Source: CAUVKI01 sp963552605
Lineage (GTDB): Bacteria; Bacillota; Clostridia; Tissierellales; Peptoniphilaceae
Direction of reading: 5' to 3'
Assembly (NCBI GenBank): GCA_963552605.1
Contig: CAUVKI010000057.1
Span: forward strand, 1 to 8,167
Length of the DNA: 8,167 nt
Positions 1 through 5,816 of the stretch are shown here, one piece after another (the stretch's first letter is position 1; every line of letters begins with the position of its first letter). Both the position numbers and the translations under genes were made by a program. The notes under the pieces are model-generated. The model had not been told where the DNA came from, made no database searches, and worked only from the letters and a program-made list of their open reading frames with translations.

Positions 1-2
1 TT

Positions 3-143
3 TCAAAGAAGAGAATTTATGTAGAGCATGTAAACCGCTATTTAAAAAGATTTCGTATCTTATCTTCTCGTTATAGAAATAAACGAAGAAAGTTTGGTTT
101 GCGTTTTTCTTTAATTTGCGGTATTTATAATTTCCAACATTGA
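3..143 (+). pseudogene. IS5-type DDE transposase, C-terminal end (5' part outside window)
   Basis: An open frame enters from the left edge and ends in TGA at 141-143, giving 46 residues. It contains VEHVNRYLKRFRIL, then RYRNKRRKFGLRFSL and CGIYNF. This is the pattern at the C-terminus of IS5-type DDE transposases, where the catalytic Glu of the DDE triad lies in the 'VEH' segment followed by an arginine-rich helix and 'GLRFNLIAGIYN'. The protein would catalyse cut-and-paste transposition of its own element. The start is outside the window, so I cannot tell a complete gene from a fragment; I class it as partial. I could not identify the right terminal inverted repeat in the AT-rich bases after the stop. 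The family call rests on remembered motifs; the exact IS group is unknown. Confidence 0.75.
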
Positions 144-369
144 GTTATCGAACAGATCTAATAAAATAATCCCTACAAATTCTTATTCTTAAATAACATA
201 AAGCACAGCGCCCATAGTGGGGAGCTTCTCAAAAAAAATATAAAGACGAAGAGGGATTATGTAAGAGTTATAGTATTAGTTAACAGTAGACACTTGTATT
301 CTCTTTCCGTGGAGTTGGAAACTTAGAGTAGTAGGGAAGCGTGTAGTATGATAGGATAGGTAAGAATAC
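144..369. other. Gene-free stretch between transposase end and group II intron end
   Basis: Stops are frequent in all plus-strand frames and I recognise no reverse transcriptase or maturase residues. The stretch should hold the right end of the insertion sequence and, closer to 369, upstream intron RNA (domain III/IV remnants), but I cannot place the junction. A weak hairpin with CCC and GGG arms lies around 207-226, followed by a run of A on the plus strand; it does not look like a plus-strand terminator. Confidence 0.4.
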
Positions 370-434
370 GAGAACCGTACGTACGGTGGTGCGAGAGGTC
401 GGCTACTCAAATAACGGGTAGCCTCCTACTCAAT
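370..434 (+). mobile_element. Group II intron 3' end (domain V-like motif plus domain VI)
   Basis: The 3' end forms a textbook domain VI. GAGAGG at 393-398 pairs with CCU(A)CUC at 425-431, leaving only A428 unpaired, and an inner helix pairs GGCTAC (401-406) with GTAGCC (418-423). A single bulged adenosine seven nucleotides from an intron end of the form ...AT (434) is the expected lariat branch point. Just upstream, GAACCGTAC/GTACGGTGGT (372-390) resembles the two strands of domain V (consensus GAGCCGUAY...RYGUACGGUUC), but with no distal stem-loop between them. No intron-encoded reverse transcriptase is seen in the preceding 370 bases, so the element is probably truncated, perhaps by the neighbouring insertion sequence. 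Its 3' exon begins about 8 bases from the 3' end of the opposite-strand tRNA-Ser. Confidence 0.65.
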
Positions 435-441
435 TTATCTA

Positions 442-526
442 CGGAGAGAGAGGGATTCGAACCCTCGATACGTTTCCGTATAACAGTTTTCGAGACTGTC
501 ACCTTCGACCTCTCGGACATCTCTCC
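442..526 (-). tRNA. tRNA-Ser (anticodon CGA)
   Basis: Read on the minus strand, the 85-nt RNA has a 7-bp acceptor stem GGAGAGA/TCTCTCC with discriminator G (442). The anticodon stem is ACAGT/ACTGT around the loop CTCGAAA (anticodon CGA at 490-492, decoding UCG). A long variable arm ATACG-GAAA-CGTAT is typical of class II tRNAs, and the T arm is GAGGG-TTCGAAT-CCCTC. The acceptor and anticodon loop closely match the known serine CGA tRNA of E. coli. CCA is not encoded: TAG follows the discriminator, so the tail must be added by nucleotidyltransferase. No terminator with a U-tract follows; the intron end lies there instead. The gene is downstream of pncB on the same strand. Confidence 0.95.
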
Positions 527-536
527 ACAAGGAGAG

Positions 537-565
537 ATTATACTTTATTATCAATGAAAATGCAA
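537..565 (-). promoter_or_regulatory. Promoter for tRNA-Ser
   Basis: On the minus strand, TTGCAT (560-565) is followed by a 17-nt spacer and a perfect TATAAT (537-542). This predicts initiation around 530, leaving a leader of about four nucleotides before the tRNA 5' end at 526. The -35 starts just past the pncB stop codon, so the tRNA can be made independently of pncB. No terminator separates them, so read-through from pncB is also possible. Confidence 0.65.
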
Positions 566-571
566 GAGAAA

Positions 572-2002
572 TTATTTATGCTCCGAAAGTAAACGATTTC
601 TCACTTCCCACAGTTTAGGTGAGAGATCTACATAGTAGCGATGAGGATTTTCAAATCTCTTAACCTCGTCCCACAGATGACCGACCTCATCTTCGCATTT
701 TTTTCTAATATCCATAAGACTCGGAAGCTTATAAACCAACTTGCCTCCCTTGTATATCGGAACGAGAAGCTCCTTTACTTCGTAGTTCTCCAAAGTGGTT
801 TTCTTCCATGTGTGGATTGGGTGAAAAATCTCCACCGCAGAACCGTCGGGATTTTCTTCATCTCTCATCATACACAAGTCCGCCATAGCGTCGCCCGTAT
901 TCTTATCAAAAAACCTTAAAACTTTTTTATAGCCGGGAACGGTGATTTTTTCCGTATTTTCGGAAATTTTTATCTTCGGCTCTATCACTCCGTCATTGTC
1001 AATTCCCGAAAGCTTATAAACTCCGCCGAATACGGGCTCGGTCTTTGAAGTTATAAGCCTTTCACCCACTCCGAAAGAATCTATCTTTGCACCCTGCACC
1101 AAAAGGTCTCTTATAACATATTCATCAAGCCCTCCCGACACAACAATGCTGCAATCCGAAAATCCCTCTCTATCCAAAACTTTTCTTACTTTTTTTGTAA
1201 GATACGAAAGATCCCCCGAATCAATCCTCACCCCTTTCGGACGAAAACCTTTTGGAATCAAGACCTCACGAAAGGCACGAATTGCGTTCGGAAGTCCTTC
1301 ATCCAAAGTATCATAGGTGTCAATCAGAAGCGTTGCCTGATCCGGATAGGTTTCACAATAAGCCTTGAAAGCCTCGTACTCGGAAGGGAAAAGCTGCACC
1401 CAACTGTGAGCCATTGTTCCCATTGCGGGCACTCCATAATCACGATCCACCATTGTATTTGCGGAGCCGACAACCCCGCCTATGAATGCCGCTCTTGCTC
1501 CGAGGTTTGCGGCGTGTGTCCCTTGCGCTCTCCTTGAACCGAATTCCATCACGGGTCTGCCTTCAGCCGCTCTCACTATTCGGTTGGCTTTGCTTGCAAT
1601 CAGACTCTGGTGGTTAATAGTGAGTAAAGCCATAGTTTCTATCAGTTGAACTTCCACCACGGGACCTCTGACCGTCAAAATCGGTTCGTGCGGAAATATG
1701 GGAGTACCCTCGGGCACAGCCCAAACATCTGAAGTGAAATGAAAGTTCTTTAGGAAAGATAAAAATTTTTCCCCGAATATACCTTTTTTCTTGAAGAAAT
1801 CTATATCCTCATCAGTGAATTTCAAATTTTCGAGATAATCAACCAACTGCTCCACTCCTGCCATAATGGCAAAGCCGCTTCCGTCCGGCACTTCTCTGAA
1901 AAACAGATCAAAAATTGCAATTTCGTTTTCTCTGCCCGCTTCAAAGTACCCGTTCATCATAGTGAACTCGTAGTAATCTGCAAGCATAGTAAAATTATCC
2001 AT
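572..2002 (-). CDS. pncB: Nicotinate phosphoribosyltransferase
   Basis: The 476-residue cytosolic enzyme makes nicotinate mononucleotide from nicotinate and PRPP with ATP hydrolysis, the entry step of Preiss-Handler NAD salvage (EC 6.3.4.21). Family hallmarks are visible: the N-terminal substrate motif LADYYEFTM (7-15), EFGSRRAQG (153-161), GTMAHSW (195-201) whose His199 corresponds to the histidine phosphorylated by ATP, LLIDTYDT (225-232), RIDSGD (259-264) and FGVGERL (310-316). The length matches the long Firmicute form with an extra C-terminal domain (about 370-476), not the ~400-residue enterobacterial form. The ATG at 2002 has AGGAG seven bases upstream; that site overlaps the stop codon of the upstream peptidase gene (9-base gap), suggesting translational coupling. 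Nothing looks damaged. Nicotinamide PRT is a less likely alternative. Confidence 0.95.
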   Translation of the reverse strand: MDNFTMLADYYEFTMMNGYFEAGRENEIAIFDLFFREVPDGSGFAIMAGVEQLVDYLENLKFTDEDIDFFKKKGIFGEKFLSFLKNFHFTSDVWAVPEGTPIFPHEPILTVRGPVVEVQLIETMALLTINHQSLIASKANRIVRAAEGRPVMEFGSRRAQGTHAANLGARAAFIGGVVGSANTMVDRDYGVPAMGTMAHSWVQLFPSEYEAFKAYCETYPDQATLLIDTYDTLDEGLPNAIRAFREVLIPKGFRPKGVRIDSGDLSYLTKKVRKVLDREGFSDCSIVVSGGLDEYVIRDLLVQGAKIDSFGVGERLITSKTEPVFGGVYKLSGIDNDGVIEPKIKISENTEKITVPGYKKVLRFFDKNTGDAMADLCMMRDEENPDGSAVEIFHPIHTWKKTTLENYEVKELLVPIYKGGKLVYKLPSLMDIRKKCEDEVGHLWDEVKRFENPHRYYVDLSPKLWEVRNRLLSEHK

Positions 2003-2011
2003 ATTACACTC

Positions 2012-3604
2012 CTATTTAAGATATTTGAGCGGATTTTGCGGCACACCGTTTTTATGTACCTCAAAATGCAGATGAGAACCGGTGGAATAGCCGGTTGAAC
2101 CCATATATCCGACAATTTCCCCTTTTCCAACTTTGTATCCCTTGGATACGGCAAACTTTGAAAGGTGTCCGTACACCGTTTCATAACCGTTTCCATGATC
2201 AATCTTTACCATCTTCCCGAGACCGTGGTAAAAGCCCGCAAAAACCACCGTGCCTCCGTCCGCCGCACAAACCTTAGTACCGATGGAATTTGCAAGATCT
2301 ATTCCCTTATGAAGCCGTCCCCATCTTCTTCCGAAACCCGAGGTGAATCTGCCTCTTGTGGGGTATGCAAATCTTCCCGATGCCATGTACTTGGGAGTTT
2401 CCTTAGTTCCTTTCACCACCACTTTCTTTACCGGCTGTTTCAGGGTTTCCGCACTTATGCGCTCGGTTTTTGTGGGTTCGTTATTCTCGTAATAAATCAT
2501 ATCCACAACCCGTGCCACGCCGTTTTCGCCTGCTTTCTCCACATAGGATCTGCTGTCGTAGAGAGAGGCGTTCTCTTTTATTTCCGTTTCAAATCTCAAT
2601 GCCTCATCATAGGTTTTAACCTCGGAAGAAAGAATTGTAAAGACCGCCCCTTCATTGAGTTTTATCTTAGTTCCGACAGGAGGGCTCAGAGGGATTGATG
2701 GATTTAGCTTTCTTAAGAGATTATAATTCACTTTCTCTTCCTCAGCCACAAGTGCCAAGCTCTCCCCCTCGCTTATTATGTGATACTTAGCTTCATCAAA
2801 GTTCTTTTCCAAGGTATCCACAACTGCGCCGACGGTCTTAAAGCTGCTCTCCGTTGCATAAATTTTTGAGATTGTCGGCTTTTCCTTAAGGGTTGAACTA
2901 TCCCATCGTTCTTTCGGAGTATTTTCTTTAAGATATCGCTCTTTTATGGCTTCCAAATCCTCTTTGTTCTTAATCAGAGCCAGACGCTCCCCGTTGACGG
3001 AAAGCTCGTATCCATACCCCATTCCCTCGGTTCGCTCCGACACGAAATTCCTGATATCGTCCTCCGAAGTACATTTCGAGGCGGGAACAATCGCAGATTC
3101 ATAAGTAAACGGCTTGGTAAGTCTTTTTTCATAGCCGTGAAAATCCGAAAGAGATTTTTCCTTTTCTTTCACTATCTCCTCAAATTCATCTATGTCACTA
3201 ACGTAAAAAACGGGTTCTCCGTCATATTTCACGCAAAAAGCTTGATTTTTATCCCTATAAGCCAAAACCCCTACAAAAAAAGTTCCGATTATCAATAAAG
3301 CCATACAGCCCGAACAAGCTGCCAAAAACTTTTTTGAAAGAAAATTCGGAACGGGAGTATATTCCCACTCAAGCAACTTCTCTTCGGCAGCGTCCAATGT
3401 GCTGTCCAAGGCATACTCGGTTATTTCTTCCATCTTGCTTGCGGCTTTTTTTATGGGCAGAAGCCTGCTGAAAAACTTCGCCGCCCCCCTTAATATTGAG
3501 GGAACTTCCAACAGAAATTCAGCAGTTTTTTCTTCCATCGTTCGGGTAACCTTTTTAAAATCAAAACCGTTAAAAATTTTCAAATTTTTCTTGCCAATCT
3601 CCAT
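2012..3604 (-). CDS. Membrane-anchored LysM-G5-M23 peptidoglycan endopeptidase
   Basis: The 530-residue protein has a long charged N-terminal cytoplasmic part (1-90) and one membrane helix (about 93-115). Beyond it lies a mixed alpha/beta extracellular region (120-270), a LysM-like wall-binding module (about 274-317, YHIISEG through PVGTKIKL) and a G5-like region (about 322-400). The C-terminal M23 domain (about 412-527) has all lytic-peptidase residues: HKGID (His432, Asp436), YGHL (His480) and HLHFEVH (His511, His513). His432, Asp436 and His513 should hold zinc; His480 and His511 are catalytic. It should cleave peptide cross-links of peptidoglycan outside the membrane. The ATG at 3604 is preceded by GAGGTG with 5-base spacing. 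It is first in a pair with pncB; no functional link between the two is evident. Cleavage specificity cannot be read from sequence. Confidence 0.9.
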   Translation of the reverse strand: MEIGKKNLKIFNGFDFKKVTRTMEEKTAEFLLEVPSILRGAAKFFSRLLPIKKAASKMEEITEYALDSTLDAAEEKLLEWEYTPVPNFLSKKFLAACSGCMALLIIGTFFVGVLAYRDKNQAFCVKYDGEPVFYVSDIDEFEEIVKEKEKSLSDFHGYEKRLTKPFTYESAIVPASKCTSEDDIRNFVSERTEGMGYGYELSVNGERLALIKNKEDLEAIKERYLKENTPKERWDSSTLKEKPTISKIYATESSFKTVGAVVDTLEKNFDEAKYHIISEGESLALVAEEEKVNYNLLRKLNPSIPLSPPVGTKIKLNEGAVFTILSSEVKTYDEALRFETEIKENASLYDSRSYVEKAGENGVARVVDMIYYENNEPTKTERISAETLKQPVKKVVVKGTKETPKYMASGRFAYPTRGRFTSGFGRRWGRLHKGIDLANSIGTKVCAADGGTVVFAGFYHGLGKMVKIDHGNGYETVYGHLSKFAVSKGYKVGKGEIVGYMGSTGYSTGSHLHFEVHKNGVPQNPLKYLK

Positions 3605-3624
3605 TACCTCACCTCACTCCGCCG

Positions 3625-3633
3625 ATTATATCA
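3625..3633 (-). promoter_or_regulatory. Extended -10 promoter for the M23 peptidase-pncB pair
   Basis: The minus strand reads TGATATAAT, a perfect -10 with the upstream TG of extended -10 promoters, about 21 bases before the peptidase start. A -35-like TTGTCA (3651-3656) lies 20 bases upstream, longer than ideal, so the TG extension probably carries the function. Confidence 0.5.
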
Positions 3634-3703
3634 TAAATATTTCTTTTTTGTGACAAAAGATATGTTTGCAAGTTTTATTTTTGTAATAAAATTTCTCTTG
3701 TTG

Positions 3704-3712
3704 TGTTATCAT
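3704..3712 (+). promoter_or_regulatory. Possible extended -10 promoter for folP
   Basis: TGTTATCAT fits an extended -10 (TGnTATnAT) 38 bases before the folP start codon. Only a weak -35 (TTGTAA, 3681-3686, 20-base spacer) is present. It is divergent from the peptidase promoter in the same 146-base gap. Confidence 0.4.
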
Positions 3713-3736
3713 TTAGCCGTGAGTTTATTTTTCACA

Positions 3737-3744
3737 AAGGAGGA
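3737..3744 (+). promoter_or_regulatory. Ribosome binding site that fixes the folP start
   Basis: AAAGGAGG is a near-perfect anti-16S match six bases before the ATG at 3751. The frame stays open upstream to a TTG at 3703, but that codon lies within the predicted promoter and has no ribosome site, so the shorter product is chosen. Confidence 0.85.
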
Positions 3745-3750
3745 AATAAT

Positions 3751-4725
3751 ATGCAGAAGAGAAATTTTCATTGTAATGGCTTTGAAATACTTCCGAACAA
3801 TCCCACCATACTATGCGGAATTTTAAATGTCACTCCCGACTCTTTTTCGGACGGAGGCAACTGGCGCGATAAAGAGTCTGCAATAAAACACGCAGAGGAA
3901 ATGATTTCTCAAGGAGCAAAGATGATAGATGTGGGGGGAGAGTCCACAAGACCCGGCTCCACATATGTAAACCCCGAAGAAGAAATCAGGCGTATAATTC
4001 CCGTAATAAGCGAGTTGAAGAAAAAATTTGAAGTCCCCATCTCGGTTGACACTTGGAAGTCGGAAGTTGCTTCCTGCGCAATAGATGCGGGTGCGGATAT
4101 AATCAATGACATCACGGGATTTTTGGGTGATCCGAAAATGGCTGAGGTCGTAGGAAAGAGCAAGTGCGGAGCGATTTTGATGTTTAATTCCGTTTTATAT
4201 CGTCCGGAACACCCTTCAACAAAAATTTTTCCGTCTTTCGGAGGAGAGGGAGCGTTTTCCGAAATGGAAAAAGATGAGATGAAAAAAATGCCGATAGAAA
4301 AGGCTATGGTTTACTATCTCAATAAATCCATAGAAAGGGCTTTGGAATTCGGAATCGGAAAGGATAGAATAATGCTTGACTCGGGGATCGGGTTCGGACT
4401 CACCAAAAGAGAAAATTTAACCCTTTTGAAAAATCTTTCACTCCTACACGAAATGGGCTGTGAAATATTTTTGGGTGTTTCCAGAAAAAGATTTTTAGTA
4501 AACATCATAGAAAATTCAGGATTTGAAGTCAATCCCGAAACAAAAGAAGGTTATAAAAATCGTGATCTCGCTTCCTCTTATTTAAGTGCGATTGCAGCTA
4601 TGAATGATGTCGAGGTGTTAAGGGTGCATTCCGTTTTGGAGAACAAGATGGCTGTGGATATTTCGGATTCGGTTCGATTCGCTGAAATTAGCGAAGATAT
4701 AAATTTCCAAGCCTATAAAATTTAG
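3751..4725 (+). CDS. folP: Dihydropteroate synthase with an atypical internal loop
   Basis: The 324-residue TIM-barrel enzyme joins 6-hydroxymethyl-dihydropterin diphosphate and p-aminobenzoate to dihydropteroate in folate synthesis; it is the sulfonamide target. Both signatures are present: GILNVTPDSFSDGG (23-36) and DVGGESTRPGS (60-70). Residues equivalent to the E. coli pterin and phosphate ligands are kept: Asn26, Arg67, Asp100 (SVDT), Asn119, Asp210 (DSGIGFG), Lys246 (SRK), Arg291 and His293. Differences from the textbook enzyme: the 'LMHMxGxP' strand end is replaced by LMFNSVLYRPEHP plus about 25 more residues (144-180), the usual DPG is DSG, and the terminal RVHD is RVHS. Length exceeds the usual ~270-280 mainly through this loop. 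There is no Phe-Gly insertion of acquired Sul proteins. No other folate gene is adjacent, so it is an orphan here. Enzyme identity is strong; any altered behaviour is inference. Confidence 0.9.
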   Translation: MQKRNFHCNGFEILPNNPTILCGILNVTPDSFSDGGNWRDKESAIKHAEEMISQGAKMIDVGGESTRPGSTYVNPEEEIRRIIPVISELKKKFEVPISVDTWKSEVASCAIDAGADIINDITGFLGDPKMAEVVGKSKCGAILMFNSVLYRPEHPSTKIFPSFGGEGAFSEMEKDEMKKMPIEKAMVYYLNKSIERALEFGIGKDRIMLDSGIGFGLTKRENLTLLKNLSLLHEMGCEIFLGVSRKRFLVNIIENSGFEVNPETKEGYKNRDLASSYLSAIAAMNDVEVLRVHSVLENKMAVDISDSVRFAEISEDINFQAYKI

Positions 4726-4788
4726 CCCGGGTGTTAGCACAAAAAGGAAATTGTGGTGTGCCTTTGTCAACGAAAAACACAAAAATGA

Positions 4789-4817
4789 TTGCCAAGAAAA
4801 GTTTTAGCGGATATAAT
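4789..4817 (+). promoter_or_regulatory. Sigma-A type promoter for the PilZ gene
   Basis: TTGCCA (4789-4794), a 17-base spacer and TATAAT (4812-4817) make a near-consensus promoter 45 bases before the start codon. It gives the PilZ gene its own transcription, separate from folP. I find no convincing terminator between folP and this promoter. Confidence 0.75.
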
Positions 4818-4862
4818 ATGGTTATGAAAAATATATTATGCAAGTAAAAGGGATGTGAGAAG

Positions 4863-5702
4863 ATGTCATTTGGAACAATGAAGCTTGAAATAGGAATGCA
4901 GGTTGAGGTTACGCTTAAAGAACCCTATGAGGGGGAGAAGAGTTTATGGGAGAAAATTATTCTCCGGATTAAAAAAATTTTCAGCCCGCTGATTGAACTC
5001 TTTTCTCGAAAAAAGAAACCTAACGACATTCCTGAGCCGATTTTGCTTCCTTCTTTGGAAAATTCTTTTCCCAATGACTACGATTTTGACGATATGGAAA
5101 TATCCCCCGAGGATTTGAGTGAATTTGCTCCTGAACTTTTTTTCTCAAAGATCTTGGATATTCGTGATAATCATAACACCATAGTGTTGTATCCTCCGAT
5201 GGCGAAACTTACGACGCTTGCGCTTTGTGAGGGTGATGTGGTTGGAATTCACTATGTGGTGGTTCATATGGGACGATATATAACGGATGCTTTGATTAAA
5301 AGCATAAATGAAAACGAAATCACCGTGAGCATAACCGGAATTGAAGCCCGAATACAGGAGAGAGAGTTTTATCGGGTGGAGATATTGGAAGTTGTAAAGG
5401 CTATGATATTACAGGTTAAGCAAACCGAAATTCAAATCTATGATATCTCCTACACGGGAGCAAAAATTCATGTAAAAAAAGACGACAGAATTAGAATCGG
5501 GGATATTTTGCTTATGCAAATTCCGACTCAAATAGATCGCTTTGTTTCCACCGAGGTGATTCGAGAGGCGGGGACAGATATTTTCGGAATTCGATTCACG
5601 GATTTGACGAGAGAAGAAAAAGATAAACTTGAGAAATACATAAAGAAGGAGGAAATGAAAAAGACGGGCAGAGGAAATAATTACAACAGATATATTCGTT
5701 AA
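4863..5702 (+). CDS. YcgR-like PilZ domain protein (c-di-GMP receptor) with split N-domain
   Basis: The 279-residue protein ends in a PilZ domain (about 164-262) with the full c-di-GMP signature: Arg167-EFY-Arg171 (RxxxR), then DISYTG (194-199, D-x-S-x-x-G) after 22 residues. Before it lies a YcgR-N-like beta domain: GMQVEVTL (11-18), then FFSKILDI through ALCEGDVVGIHYVV (93-134). The two halves are separated by about 70 extra residues. This insertion starts with a basic, hydrophobic segment (27-52) that could be an amphipathic or membrane-bound helix, and continues with an acidic, proline-containing linker (54-92). Family members bind c-di-GMP and act on flagella, secretion or surface behaviour; no target gene is nearby. 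The start at 4863 has AAGGGA upstream at a slightly long spacing. A transmembrane role for 27-52 is possible but the helix is strongly charged. Confidence 0.88.
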   Translation: MSFGTMKLEIGMQVEVTLKEPYEGEKSLWEKIILRIKKIFSPLIELFSRKKKPNDIPEPILLPSLENSFPNDYDFDDMEISPEDLSEFAPELFFSKILDIRDNHNTIVLYPPMAKLTTLALCEGDVVGIHYVVVHMGRYITDALIKSINENEITVSITGIEARIQEREFYRVEILEVVKAMILQVKQTEIQIYDISYTGAKIHVKKDDRIRIGDILLMQIPTQIDRFVSTEVIREAGTDIFGIRFTDLTREEKDKLEKYIKKEEMKKTGRGNNYNRYIR

Positions 5703-5736
5703 ATAAGGGTTGATTCCTAATCTTATAAGTTCAAAA

Positions 5737-5790
5737 AAAATGGCTGAATTCAACATTTTGTTTGTTGAGTCCAGCCATTTTATTTTGCTC
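5737..5790. terminator. Bidirectional rho-independent terminator
   Basis: AAAATGGCTG (5737-5746) pairs with CAGCCATTTT (5772-5781), and the stem continues inward through TCAACA/TGTTGA with small mismatches. The plus strand ends in TTTTATTTT and the minus strand in a run of eight U. It serves both the PilZ gene and the convergent GlmL-like gene. Confidence 0.88.
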
Positions 5791-5816
5791 TTAAGGACTT
5801 TTGAGTAAGTCCCTCT

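Noticed and set aside
2..76. Overlapping open frame reading FKEENLCRACKPL
   Set aside because: It overlaps the transposase frame, which matches a known family; the CxxC here is a chance reading.
401..423. Hairpin GGCTAC...GTAGCC as a terminator for tRNA-Ser
   Set aside because: There is no U-tract on the minus strand, and the hairpin is explained better as intron domain VI.
641..919. Plus-strand open frame of 92 residues inside pncB
   Set aside because: It is antisense to a well supported pncB, with no ribosome site and no recognisable motif.
2165..2698. Plus-strand open frame of 177 residues inside the M23 peptidase gene
   Set aside because: It is antisense to catalytic and G5 coding sequence; the composition reflects the real gene on the other strand.
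3703..3750. Upstream TTG start adding 16 residues to FolP
   Set aside because: The codon lies in the predicted -10 region, while the ATG at 3751 has an excellent ribosome site.
4742..4766. Possible terminator after folP (AAAGG...CCTTT)
   Set aside because: Only five base pairs around a 13-base loop and no proper T-run; too weak to call.
5409..5756. Minus-strand 115-residue frame opposite the PilZ domain
   Set aside because: It runs across the strong terminator and is antisense to the conserved RxxxR and DxSxxG coding region.
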